Assembly (NCBI GenBank): GCA_033182465.1
Contig: CP137323.1
Span: 1,054,001-1,118,000 of the forward strand
Direction of reading: 5' to 3'
Length of the DNA: 64,000 bases
Origin: Sanghuangporus weigelae
Taxonomy: Eukaryota > Basidiomycota > Agaricomycetes > Hymenochaetales > Hymenochaetaceae
Notes under the pieces: model-generated
Databases searched by the model: none
The model's input: the letters and a program-made list of their open reading frames with translations, nothing else
Told to the model about the DNA's origin: nothing
Translations under genes and position numbers: made by a program
In this document: piece by piece, positions 1 to 12,025 of the stretch
How the letters are laid out: the number at the start of each line of letters is the position of its first letter
Numbering within the stretch: position 1 is the first letter of the stretch

Positions 1-1912
1 ACCTTGCTCGGCGTGTCTGCAAAGATCCCAATCAATCAATCTGCCCGTACCATCTTCCATAATTAAAACGTTGCCCGGGCTTATGTCACGATGAAGGATT
101 TTTGCCTGGAACTGAGCATCGCAGTGGCCTGCGCGAAATGCGGTTATTTTGATGAGTCATGGAATACAACCTATTACTTACACAACAACGCATCCGCGAC
201 CGCTTGCAAGAGCACCGTAGTAGATGGGAACGAAGTCAGATCACGCCCAACCTCTTTGAGGACAATCCGATAATGAGAATAACCGAGCATATTTCTCTGC
301 AGGAACATCTTGTCGCCACAGACCCAATCCTCGAGGATGAATTTATCGGTCATAGTGCAATGGACCGTGTTGTACATGCGACCGCGAATAGGCATCTGCT
401 CCGTTTCCTCAGAGGATGAGGCCAACGCATTCGATGAGTCGGGGTCACGAAACGCCTTTAAATCGGTGTGCACGGCGCAAGTCGGTTTTTCTGTGCAAAG
501 CTCGTCCAATTTTCGAACGTCGCCGGCGGTCACAAGTGGAATAAGGTTCCGCACGTTGCATCGCTCCATTTTCTCGTACGATATGTGTTCGACCACGACC
601 ATATCCATGTCGATTCTCCAGGAGTCCTTTAGCCAACAGATCTGTCCGCTTTCTGGGTCAAAAGCAGGCGTCCCACGCGAGTTGCGGCCCAACAACGAGC
701 ATGCCCATCGTCTCGGAAAAGTGCCAATGTAACTTTTAAACTTCATTGCACCTGTTTCCTGTCCCACATGAAGAACTGGGACCAAGAACTTGAAGTATCT
801 CGCTCTCCGAAAGTATTCAGATCGATCTTGAAACTCTTGCTCACTTTCGTAATTAAAACGATGCTGAATCAGAGCTTTCCTAGCGTTCTTTAACGATTCT
901 CCGTCGATCGCGGTCGCGGGACGGACAGTCCAATCCCAGCCACGTTGAAGCTGCGATAGCCTACTGAAGCGTTCAAGGAAATCCACAAGCCAGGATACCT
1001 CGATATATTTGAATGATCTGGTGACAACCGCGCCGGCTCTGTCCCAGCGAATCAAGCGAGCAGAATCACCCGCAATGAGCACAGAGAAGCAGTGAGTTCG
1101 GAACGACATTCCCATTTGCGCGGCTGCGTAGGAAGTGATCTGTCCGATTATCTCCTGAGATGCATTGTCACTTCTTACGAATTCGTGCTTCGCCACGTTG
1201 ACACCTTCTTTGGGGTCTTTGAACGGATCCTTGGAACGCTTTGGTTTGAGTTCCATAGGGAATTCCATCTTCGAGAAGTCTGTCACGCGATCCGAGAGGC
1301 TTGAGCGCGCCTGACGATAAGCAGAGATGTCGGGAGCTAGACCCTCAATGACCCAGTTTGGATCACCTTTGTAGGCCGTTTTTGCGAAGCGTAAATTACT
1401 GATCTTTAGCTTGTTCAGCGCTTGTATCTTATAGGAGATAATCAATGGAGAGGCAAATAATATGAAAGGAAGCTACGCACCAGCGGGTCATACATCTCCA
1501 ATTCAACCTTCCAGTTGTTATCCAACGTAAAATCTAGTCCTTTGCTCCTATTTCTCCTTCTTGTACCATATGCATGAGTAGGCTTGACGAATGCCTCCAA
1601 AAACTGCTCGACCGGCATAGGACCGAGAAAGTACTTATGTGTTTCGCGGTACATGTCTTTCTTGTTGTCCGAAGCTTTTATTGTGGGTGAACAATCATAT
1701 AACTTGCCCGACGCCTTTCTATGAATAGGAGTGGAAAACTGGAGTAACGCGCTAACAGGGGCGCCGGGCGACACGTGTGGTGGTGTCCGTGGAGGCTCTG
1801 CAGCCGCACGCTCCAAGAACGGAGGAGCACTGGCACTGATGATGTATAGAAGAGAAGGCACGTGAGTGACACTAATATCATGTGATCGCGTCCAGCAAGC
1901 CAACCTTTCCAT
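1..1912 (-). CDS. FunK1-type fungal protein kinase, C-terminus cut off by the window edge
   Basis: Predicted Ser/Thr kinase of the FunK1 family, which is expanded in mushroom-forming fungi and whose substrates are mostly unknown. The catalytic loop reads HRDISPGNVLIMEDG and is followed by GRLIDWDLCRH, in which the DFG position is IDWDL; both lie near positions 15-115. Upstream is the usual family N-terminal motif YFLGPMPVEQFLEAF (about 1600-1650). The main exon is about 174-1430. A short intron (donor GTGCGT near 1482) joins it to the N-terminal exon, and a second intron near 120-175 precedes the HRD exon. The start is uncertain: coding-like sequence reaches above 1654, and the ATG at 1912 is only the first reasonable choice. 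The rest of the C-lobe lies left of the window. No lesion is seen in the visible part, unlike the related copy at 31-33 kb. Family call strong, gene ends weak. Confidence 0.8.
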
Positions 1913-3028
1913 TTCGAATGCAACAGAGAATAGTAGCAGGATATCGTTCGAGTGAGAGCTAAGAGTTGGGTATAGAGTAGTGAGTGCAGAGAATATATAT
2001 GGGCTGTGGCGACTTCTCTTTGTCTTATGCTCAGGGTCCACACCTGGCCACAGAGAGGCAGTTGGCCGCAGACCGGTAAGTTCCGAATTGCATACGAAGC
2101 CACAGCGATATTCACTCTTTCTGTAGTAGTGAGAATGTGCGTTACACATGAAAATGGGAAACAAACCACTTTCTATACGACGAAGTTCTTTTTAAGGATT
2201 ACTAAAGGTCGCTGGATTAAAGTGAAGTCTGGAATGGATCTGAGTCGTGCTTTTGCCACGGCATTAATAATTTAATATTCTATGCTACTTCTGTCTTCAT
2301 CCAGCTCGAATATCGGAGCATTGAGTCCTATGGTAAGCCTTACAATTCATAACCACACAAATACTTCTAATTCCTGGCCGTAGCTACTACCTCGGAGCCC
2401 ATGACATCGAATCTTGAAAGATCGAACTCATACTGTCTTCTGCTTAGCCAGACCCAGCTCCACTACTCCTCCATTCCATCAATAGGAAGCCGACTACAAA
2501 GGAAGTTGTTTCCATTCATTCCTTCAGCGCAGTGCCTGATGGCACATACTTCGTAGCTTTCGACTCGGAGAGTCAAACACTGAAGGATACACTACCAATA
2601 TAGGTTTAATTGCCAACTCCCAAAGCTTGAACAGTATTTCTAGAAGATTGTGCGAAACACTGCAGTAGACAAGTTCCATGAAGCACTGATATAATAAGGC
2701 CGACAACCAGCAGTCTTGTAATGAAGTCGAAATTCTTTAGCTGTTTGGGACATTCTTCAGAACTGTAGATGACTCCATGAAACGTTATCTGGAGCGAGCG
2801 CAGAGTGAGCTCGAGCAGTCATGCTCGCATGTACCAGTTTCCTCGAAGTTTGAACAATGGAAAGCCCGTTTGGGGAGTTATCTGGATTGAGTTACACAGA
2901 TACTGAGATATCGGACCCAAACCAGGAAGATCGACGCTTACGTACACGCGTATGCGAGACGCGCTGTGTCCTGGTCTTGAGCGTCTATCACTTCTCGTTC
3001 TTCTTCCGTCGTCCTCATTAGAATCGCG
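1913..3028. other. Intergenic, divergent promoter region
   Basis: Lies between the FunK1 gene (-) and the calcineurin gene (+), so it should hold both promoters. Short open frames here have no recognisable motif. No repeat or RNA gene was seen. Confidence 0.5.
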
Positions 3029-5766
3029 ATGGCAGAGGACAAACAAGCCTACTTTCGAAACGCATTCTCTCAAATCACAGACAAGAACAGACCGGCTCTC
3101 CAGCGTAGCCTTACACAGATTGAGCATCCAGGTTTCAGAGAGGCGTGCAAGACCAGACAAGTTCTCAGTGTACGTTCAACTTGAGTGTCATGAGTGTCGT
3201 CTCTTACACATCAGTGCTCTATCGTCTAGGTTCCAGAACCTGCCTGGCAGAAGCCTACAGATGAACAATTCTTTCAATCGGACATCTATGGGAACAGAAG
3301 ACCAAATGCCGAATTCCTCAAGAACCATTTTTTCCGGGAAGGTCGTCTTACGGAGGAGCAGGCACTTTTTATTCTTCAAGAAACGAAGAATATGTTGTCG
3401 AAAGAGGAGAACCTACTGTCTGTGCAAGGTCCAATTACAGGTGCGTTTCGTAGAAAGTTTGTTTGCTTTCTTCTGCACGGTAGATCAAAGAATGCCTGCC
3501 GTGTCAAGTTTTCTTCCCTCTAGACATCATTTATCGATGTATCTGGGCATTTTTTCCTTGATATTGAGGAGACACATAATCATCACGTATTGCGTTGGGT
3601 CGTCTCTTGTCTTTCTGCTCTTCTCCGGCCCCATTCCTTCGCGCTCCATTCATTCCCGGCGGATATTCAGACTGGTTGTTGATCCTAACTCGTATCATTT
3701 CAAGTGGTCGGTGACATCCATGGACAATTTGTGAGCATCGGTAGCTTCTCCTATTTGAACGTCTTTATCCCACTTGCCGAATGTGTTGACTTCTCGCTTG
3801 CAGTACGACCTAATGAAGGTATTTGAAATCGGCGGAGATGTCGCAAACAATACGTATCTGTTCCTCGGTGACTACGTGGATAGGGGTTCTTTCGGTATCG
3901 AGGTATTTGAGTTTCTTCTACCTGCTTCCTTTCACGATCCACACTCTTAAGCTTTTCATGCGAAGAATTCGTGCTGAATTCGAATGATTCAATAGGCTCT
4001 GCTCTACATTTACTCGCTAAAGCTCAATTATCCGGATCGAATTTTTCTACTGCGTGGAAATCATGAATGTCGACATCTTACCGAATACTTTACTTTCCAC
4101 CGAGAATGTACGTGATCATACTCTGGCTTTCCGCCGTTGGCATCAGAATAAATGACTCGTCTTCCCCTGGCAGGTACGCGAAAGTACTCCTTGGCTATCT
4201 ACCTCGCCTGTATCGAGACCTTCTCCGCACTACCCGTTGCCGCCGTACTCGATCGTCGATTCTTTTGTGTCCATGGTGGTATATCACCGGAACTCAACTC
4301 GCTTGCTGACATCAATAAGGTCAGAGTTGTTTGCTCCACATGAACCCTACGGTAGTCGTTATTATAACTCTTGAATTTAGGTGAATCGTTTTGTCGAACC
4401 CCCATCCCATGGTCTCCTATGCGATTTGCTGTGGGCCGATCCAGTACCGAACTTTGATAATACACCGCCTCCTGCTCCTGCGGATGGGGTAGTGCCCGAA
4501 TCCTTCATACCCAATCCTGCAAGAGGATGCTCGTATTTTTACACGTGAGTTTTTCGTATTTGTAACTTGAGAGAAGGAATTGGCAATTGACTTGTGTTAA
4601 GATATGAAGCTGTCTGCAATTTCCTTGAGCGAAACGGTCTTCTAGGTATCATCCGTGGACATGAGGTGCAGCAGCAAGGGTAAGTAACCTATTCATTCTC
4701 ACAGAAGTGTGCCAGACCCTAAAGGTTGGTTATAGATATCAGATGTACCGAAAAACACGCGCCAAGAAGTTCCCATCAGTCATCACCATCTTTTCCGCCC
4801 CAAACTATTGCGACTTCTATCATAACCGCGGTGCTGTATTGAAGTATGTCGACAAGAACATAACTATTCGTCAATTCAATGCATCGAGTCATCCATACTG
4901 GTTACCAAACTTCATGGATGCTTTTACATGGAGCCTTCCATTCGTTGGTGATAAAAGTGCGCATGCTAGCTCTGGGTGTTGTCCGGAGGAACTAACTGAC
5001 CTTTGCAATGTATTCTCCAGTCGTTCAAATGCTCCTAGGAGTGCTCTCAGTTTGTTCGGCGGAAGAACTCGAAGAATCCTCTGAAGACGAGGAAGCGGCA
5101 GCTCAAGCCGAAGCGGAAGAAGAAGCTGCCAAAGAACAACGCCGCGCGGCGATAAGAAACAAGATATTGGCCGTTGGCAGGATGAGAAGGATCTTCCAAT
5201 TACTCCGGTATGTCACCTACCATTCGTAAGCCTGTTGCGGGTACTGAATAACGCACAGTGAGGAGGCTGAGACAGCTTCCGAACTCAATTCGGCAGTGGA
5301 GGCGTCTGGAATGACCGCCATGCGAGCTCGTGGTGTCATTACTACTGATGAACTTGGTGTGCGCGGTAACCAGATCAAGCGAGCTATTCGCAGCTTCGAC
5401 GATGCGTATGTGCCCTTTCTACTTTTCTTTAAGATGGATTCGGACTCATGCGTCTGCGACTTTGACGTTAACAGTCGACGGTCAGATATGACCAATGAAC
5501 GTATGCCGGAATTCCATGTCCCGGATGGGACTGCCTTCCCGAATCTCCAAGCACCCTCAACGCGACCTCGCTCGTCCTCAGGCAACAGTATGGATGATAA
5601 TGAGCTTGAAGCGAAGTTCCGCAAGACGTTGCAGGAGGGAGACGACGACGAGGTCGACGAGGCGGAACTTGAGCTGCGCGAGCTTGCAAATAAACTTGCC
5701 AGGATTCGTGGCTCCCGAGCTTCAGGCTCCCGTCCCGATACGCTAAAAAGACTCGGGACAGTATAG
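3029..5766 (+). CDS. Calcineurin A-like protein phosphatase 2B catalytic subunit, divergent
   Basis: Calcium/calmodulin-dependent Ser/Thr phosphatase catalytic subunit. Twelve exons with phase-consistent GT-AG introns give 607 residues: 3029-3169, 3230-3440, 3705-3730, 3804-3902, 3996-4107, 4174-4319, 4381-4544, 4602-4679, 4736-4956, 5021-5207, 5259-5405 and 5475-5766. Metal-site motifs are GDIHGQF (120-126), GDYVDRG (148-154) and [12 protein letters not shown] (from 180), followed by CVHGGISPE. The calcineurin B-binding helix region follows [19 protein letters not shown] calmodulin-binding segment [18 protein letters not shown] lies at about 445-462, and an autoinhibitory-like stretch ending NERMPEF comes next. 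Oddities: [11 protein letters not shown] replaces the usual [24 protein letters not shown] replaces NYLDVYNNKAAVLKY, and VVGDIHG replaces VCGDIHG. This suggests a diverged second calcineurin A rather than the canonical one. The start at 3029 is the ATG that leads in phase into exon 2. Confidence 0.9.
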
Positions 5767-6149
5767 GGGGCATTGGTTAACTTCCTGATTTCTACTGTAT
5801 GGGATTGTCGTGCTATTGGGTTGTACATATCGTGTACTACATCGTCTTAACTTAACGAATGTATCGCTGCCCACCAAATCATGATAATCTTCGTCATCGC
5901 TACGTATTGTTGTACTTTATTCACTTCTTTTCGTCGTCGTCAAACACGAAGTCCGAGCAACAGCAAACCGTCATTGGCTCTGAACAAGTTCAAGTTCGGC
6001 GCTCTACGAACACGAATGATATATGCGATGTACAGTACAGTCGCTGTATACGGCACTGTTTGTCCTGATCGCGTACATAAATCCGGGTCAATGGCATACG
6101 AGAGATCCAACGCAAGGGAAACCATCCATAGCATGAGAAAGGCGTCCGT
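5767..6149. other. Convergent intergenic spacer
   Basis: Separates the 3' ends of the calcineurin gene and the membrane-protein gene on the other strand. It should hold both 3' UTRs. Nothing else is recognised. Confidence 0.5.
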
Positions 6150-8674
6150 TTAGGACGAAGTAGGTGAGTCAAGCGAAGGGTATGACCGCTTCTTCTTGGG
6201 GTTTCGGCGGTTATACATCTCCATGTAGGTTATTGAATCCTGACGTAAACCTTCTTGCCAACTCTCTTTGCGAACTTGCAAGAAATCACTTCTGAATGCA
6301 TCGGAATTAGAGCATCCGTGTTTCTCTAAGATGAAAAACCTGACTTACGTTTGAGAAACCGGAAGCGCAAGTTGAGGGAGTGGCGCTGCTGAGCTAGGTC
6401 CTGCATGGGTGTGAAGCGCTTCAACAACCGACGGCTCTTCGACGATACTTGTCCCGAGAACCGTTGATTTCTCTGCATTCCAAGATTTTGACGCATACTT
6501 TGGTTCGTGTTCGGGCATCGCATGCATGCGCCTAGCAAGTAGTCAATCAATTGTCTTGCCGCCTTCATCAGGAAACATACCCCTTATCGCTCGACTCCGA
6601 GGTCCAGCGATCCTCTAGCAACACGTCATCCGAACTTTCCGCTGTGACGACAAATCGCACCGGTGTGTCCTCCAAGTGCACGCAATCCTGAAGACACTGT
6701 TTACCATTGTCTTTTGCTTGTAAATCAGGGTAGCCCAATTGTGCCGGGAGCCGTGGTTTAACTTCGTTCGGGTAGATGAAGGACATCACCGATTCCGGCC
6801 TTGACGGAGGCTCAATCTCCACTTCGAAACTATCGGCATCGGATACGCTCTCTTCCTTCGGAATGGATTTTTCAACGTCTCCGAGTCTACAATCATTCTT
6901 CATCCCTTGTCGCCAGTCGGGAAGAAGCCGTGGAAAAAGAGAGGCGAACTGCTTTGACGGAACAAGGATATGCAACTGCCAGATCTTCATAATCCAGGCG
7001 AGCGTTGACATCATCACCGACGACTCTGTTAACTTCCTTCCGATAGCGCCTGATTGCCTACGGAACCTCCATTGCTCGTACACAAACCAGACTGACATGA
7101 CAACCAGACCGACAGCATGGATGAGTGCGAAGATGACCGTGAAGAGCGTTGTTAGCGAGTCCTATGTCAGGCTCTTATCAGAAGTATCTTAAGCACAAGC
7201 TGTTCGAGTTCCGCTTACCTTCTGCGACGCGATGACGAATAAACATAATCCAATCGCGAAGAAAACACCAGACACGACGAGAGAAAACAACGGGCCTTTG
7301 CTGACCCATTGATAAGCCAATCTTTCGCGTGGAACGCGACTAAAGTACTTTAGCATCAGCCCGCCAGACCATATAAACAAGTGCTTAAAGCTTACATGAA
7401 GGACCGTATCCAAGCCATTGCCAACAAGGCTTGCACCGCAGAGGCAGTGCTGAATATGAGTGACGAAAAAAAGAATAAGTTGACTGCGGTATTCAGCACA
7501 TCACTTCCGTTGTCAGGGCCCTCCTGAAAGGATATCTGGAGCGTCGCAGATGTGACTGCAGAGAAGAAGGTAGATATCGTCGTAAATATGAGATATCTGT
7601 CAGATTGATTTGATTGGGAGGTTCGGATAAGGGGTACGCCTATCAAAGGAAATTAGATTGAGACTGATGAGGACTATGGAATTCCTGAGCATACCCTGTT
7701 TCCGGAATTCGGACAATTCCGATGAGAATATCTGAAAGGAGCTTTCGAGCTCTGAGAAGAACGCCAGCAAGTTGTCTCTAATCGTCTGACCCTCGGTAGG
7801 AGGAATGTAAGATCCTTACGAGCAATAATGAGATTGGACTGGCTTTGTTCACTATCGCACGGTTTACTCAACTGGTCCTGAGATTCATTAGAGAATCGTG
7901 TTGACTCTACCACCAATAATTGAATTTTATGTCGTCAGAGTATCAGGCGTCGCGCACCTTAAGCGAGCCCTTCAGTAACTGAAAAACGCGAGTCAAGTCG
8001 ACGCTATGGAAGAAGGATACGAAATCGAGCAGAAAAGACTCCAACTCGTCAAACGCCTTCCATAAACCATAAAGAGCAGCCGGTAGTCCTTCAATAAAGG
8101 GACCAAGTCGATGTCCTGTATTATCAAATTCAGCATCCATGAAGAGACTTAAAACTCGAAATATCTGACGTTCAGAAATATCCAACTTGTTATAGCTTTG
8201 GTGAAGCTCATCGACGTTGCAGCTTTCTACGACGTCAGAGAAGGCGCGTAAGCTGCGTCGAAGAACCCAGGCACCATACATCCCTGGTCCACCCGCGCCC
8301 AACGGACGCAGAGAATATTCGAACGTAATGGACTACGAAAGAAGTGAACGGCTATTCTCAGAAACAACAATGATGCGCACCTCTCTTATTAGAGCATTAC
8401 AGACGCTATACGAATCGATCAGGTTAGACGCTCCAATAACCTACTAGACATTTGCATACTTGGTAAGGCTCTGGCTTATTTGTCCACTAGCAGGAGTTAA
8501 CGAAACAGAGACGTTTGCGGTACCAACATCAGTCTCCTGAAAACGCTGGGCTGTTGTCTTCTTCCGAGACGAGGGTCTCTTTTCGGACTTTTCTTCCATT
8601 TCGTAGTCACCGGTGTGGGCGATGCTCTCGACTTCGTAGCGGTCTAAGGATCCACAAATCTCATTTTCGCCCAT
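6150..8674 (-). CDS. Multi-pass membrane protein of an unnamed basidiomycete family, copy A
   Basis: I do not recognise a named family. Several exons can be followed: a charged, Ser-rich N-terminus from 8674; a helical, soluble-looking section (about 7943-8302); hydrophobic segments at 7392-7646 (YLIFTTISTFFSAVTSATL, then VNLFFFSSLIFSTASAVQAL), 7240-7320 (FSLVVSGVFFAIGLCLFVIA) and 7040-7150 (LFTVIFALIHAVGLVVMSVW); then a long polar tail. The last exon encodes SNSDAFRSDFLQVRKESW and ends at TAA 6150-6152. About four transmembrane helices with cytosolic-looking ends are predicted. The gene at 44-47.8 kb is a clear paralogue: RYLNLTTISTFLSAVTA and LFASLTFSIASAINSLL align with the first two helices, and both have a W(R)F motif after the last helix (EQWRFR here, EKWRFH there). 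No lesion was noticed, but not every splice was resolved and the first exon is tentative. Confidence 0.7.
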
Positions 8675-9276
8675 TAATTCTTCTAATATTAGGGATGAAG
8701 AATCACACCTTCGTGCAAGAAGTCCGCTAATGCCTTCATTAGAATTTGCATTGATTCTTTTTGTCGACGTGTCAAGTTCTTTTCACCGCCTTGTAGACAA
8801 AACATTCCATGTCACTCTACGACAATATTCCTAGATTTACAGAAGTGCGTACCATTGATGGACTGAATACTGGACTGGGAGTTAAGCATATTTTCTCAAA
8901 GAGAGGCTCTTGAGAGGATGAGTAAAAAGCGCAGCGCAGTGTCATCAATCATCATGATCTGATCAACAGCTCGGATTTCAAACAATAAGTACGGCTGATG
9001 CCAAATGGTTGCCGGTGAGAAAGCTAATCCAGGTCTCTTGTTCACCTGTGAAAGAAAAGTTGGGAGACGGCCGGGTGGCCATCACGGGTATAGTAGTAAA
9101 CCGGTTTAGCAAATAGCGCGTCTTCTCTTCAACTGTTTCTTCTTAATACTTACCATCGCGTCCGCAATTGGTCCTGTCGTCCTTTCCTCTCCTGCATGTC
9201 GAGTTCATATCCATCGATCGAGTCAGTCGCCAAAGTAACTAAATAGGGCATTCTCTTCATTCTTATTCTCGGCTAA
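8675..9276. other. Divergent intergenic region
   Basis: Upstream of both the membrane-protein gene (-) and the hydrolase gene (+). No coding signal, repeat or RNA gene was seen. Confidence 0.5.
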
Positions 9277-10725
9277 TTGTGGATTGTCATGGTCACCGAC
9301 AGGGTGCTTTCGCGAGTGCAGTCGGGTTCACAACACTCAGTGCGCTCACATTTTAGCCCGCCCACCATTCATCTTCTCCGCATATTAATCAGCTTTCATC
9401 TAATGTTTCAACAAGGTCTTGGACTACTATACTATGGTCAGAACTACTTGATTTACCCCTCTTCGTTTCCGCCTGGTTCGCGGACAGGTGCGTCTGGGTT
9501 TGCCGCGTGCTGCGCGTCGCTACCGCATGCTCACGTCTGAACGTTTTTGTTTTCACAAGAGGTTCCTGCACCATCAGCATTTGGTCTTCCTTACGAAGAG
9601 CTTGTACTCGAGACATCTGATCATGTAAAAGTACGCGCGTACTTAATGGTACAGAAAAAGGACATCACACAAGGAGAGTCTGTTGTTCTGTCGGGAAAGG
9701 GTTCAAGTGGCATGTCGGACGACGAGGTGAGTGTTCTGCAGAAACAGGTTCTCCTTCGGTTCTAACAGAACTGAACAGTATGCCGCAGCGCGCCCAACAG
9801 TAGTAATGTTTCACGGCAACGGAGGAAACTTCGGGCATCGTATACCTCTTGCAAAGATGTTCTACGTTGAGATGAGGTGTAACGTGTTCATGCTATCATA
9901 TCGCGGGTTCGTGCTTTAAATTCACTGTTGAATGATCAGCGCTGATAGATTTCGTTCGTCGTAGGTATGGCTTGTCGGAAGGATCTCCATCCGAGAAAGG
10001 TACGAAGACTCGATAAAATTCGACTGAAGTCCGTATGTTCATGCCGTTCCAAGGCATCCGAATGGATGCCCAAACCTCATTGGATTACTTAACACTACAT
10101 CCAATTCTGTCAAGGACAAATATCGTACGTCTGGCACTTACTTTGTGTTTAGCCTTTTGAATCTAACCGCCATTTATGAAGGTCTTATATGGGCAATCCA
10201 TTGGTGGTGCCGTCGCGATCGACTTGGCAAGCCGAAATCCGTCAAAAGTAAGCTCTCAGTCTGAATATACTAGTAGTTTACCGACGCACTTCAATCTATC
10301 CTATCTCCGACAGATTCGCGCCCTTATGCTCGAAAACACCTTCCTCTCCATCCCGAGACTCATCCCTAGCGCCATGCCCATGCTTACGCGTGTCGCCTTT
10401 CTCTGCCACCAAAAGTGGGATTCCGCGTCAAAGGTGCACCTCATCCCTCAAGAAACCCCTATCCTCATGCTGAGCGGTGCGCGGGACGAGGTCGTCCCGC
10501 AAGTGCACATGCTCGAACTCGAGAGGCTGTTACGCGATGATCCAGGTCGACAACGTAGAGCTGGGCAGCTTATCGAGTTCCCTGACGGCTCGCATAGTAC
10601 GTTGCCTTTTCCCCAGTGTTCAAAAGAGACTTATACTCTGATTGATGACTATGAACGTAGACGATACCTGCATCCAGCGGGGGTACTGGAGCAGTGTGGC
10701 AACGTTTATCGAACGATACTGCTGA
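9277..10725 (+). CDS. BEM46/ABHD13-type alpha/beta hydrolase
   Basis: Membrane-anchored serine hydrolase of the Bem46 (ABHD13) family; the natural substrate of the family is not settled. The N-terminus has a hydrophobic anchor followed by LGLLYYGQNYLIYPSSFPPG, typical of the family. The oxyanion region is MFHGNGGNFGHR, the nucleophile elbow is GQSIGG, the acid lies in SGARDEVVP, and the catalytic His is in PDGSHND. The C-terminus TCIQRGYWSSVATFIERYC is conserved in the family and ends at TGA 10723-10725. Introns are short and consistent in phase, for example after GSRT (donor at 9488), after MSDDE (9727), after SYRG, and between SH and ND near the end. The start at 9277 is the in-frame ATG that keeps the anchor; a Met at 9289 is also possible. 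No lesion seen. Confidence 0.88.
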
Positions 10726-11009
10726 ACTTTTCCTTGCTATTCGTTTTGAGGAGCACTGTAACATACGATTTTTTTTTTCAACTACAAGTTATATAATACT
10801 GTTCTTGCGGAGATTGATTTGGTATGGCCTCAAGCATTGCAAAGGTTCTCCTTTGAACTCGATCGTCTTTCTCTGAACACTTGATGGATACTATGAAGAG
10901 CTGAAACGCGGATGTGCTCTATCAAAGTCTTCGTCTAGACAGCAAGTAACACCCGAGATTAACACCAGAGTAAGCATGCTATCGTGTCTCATTCTAGGAT
11001 CTTCGCTGT

Positions 11010-11640
11010 CAGAGCTGTTAGAACGTTTGGAGACGATGTGACCGTGAAAGGGGAAGCACAGAGAAGGCGCCGACGCTTTACTGTACCCTCCTTCATGAAT
11101 CAGATCACGACCTTTCGCTTTTTCATGGATACATTGATCATAGAATGACGGAAGAATGTAAATGAAGCTCCCTTACAGGTATCAATGAAGCTTTGTACAA
11201 AGTAAGTGATTCTCGTCCGCTGTTGGCTCTTATCAAGCTGAAATATGCGATGTTGTCCTTGTTCTGTGTCACGATCATTGTTTCGGTATCTCCACATGCC
11301 GTTATAAACCTCCTAGAGTCAGTAAGCGGAAGCTTTGGTGCAGAGAATGACTCTTGATGTCGCACCGCACGTCGACAAATGGGATGTCGTCATTAGTTAT
11401 TTTAGATGGGTATATTCACCTGAGATTGAAGAGTTGGACAAGATTGATAGAGCGTACAATTGGTTCGAGAAGCTCAGCGTCTCCGAGAGCGAACCCCAAG
11501 TACCCACCTTGTGGATTGTTGAAGGTAACAAGGCTGAATTGCCAGAAACCTCCAGTAGTATCATTGGAGGGCCGGCCACTGCTCGCTTGACTGAAAGTAA
11601 GAAGGCGTCTTTTGCTTGGTAATTAAAAGTTCAGATGTTT
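11010..11640 (+). pseudogene. Cytochrome P450 relic
   Basis: Two blocks match the intact P450 at 21-23 kb when read side by side. Near 11025-11095 the text FGDDVTVKGEAQRRRRRFTVPSF parallels FGDNVVTTIGDTWKRHRRITAPSF (the C-helix region). Near 11340-11600, EELDKIDRAYNWFEKL and ATARLTESKK parallel EKLKQIDEAYNRFEEF and NARLTEGKN. The heme-binding loop and the ExxR motif are absent and no full frame remains, so this is a truncated, decayed copy. It has the same orientation as the intact gene. Confidence 0.75.
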
Positions 11641-12025
11641 GCTGGGCTTGGTGATTACATCATGACTCGAGGAAATTAAAACGTATGAGAAAATCGTAGG
11701 AAGGGGAAGGACACCGAATTCTCTTGCAGCCGCTCTTTGTTTACTAAATTTGTACCCAGAAAGGCATGAATGAGTATACAACTCCTTTGTCGAGACCGTC
11801 CGTTATTGTAAGTCTGTAAGTTCTGATCTCATGTACGAGCATTCGTCATCACTGGCACAGTGACATTCGTATTGTGCTTTGGCAATTCCTGAAGAATGAC
11901 TCAAAATGCGTTGCCTCGGCTAGTCCATCAATTCATGGCTTCGTAATAGAATCGAGATCGTCATGTGTATAGATACAATGCGGAAGAAAACACTGTACAC
12001 AGGGAAACCGCGAAACCACCATAAT
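11641..12025. other. Spacer between P450 relic and NLR gene
   Basis: No coding signal is recognised. It should include the 3' flank of the NLR gene on the minus strand. Confidence 0.4.
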
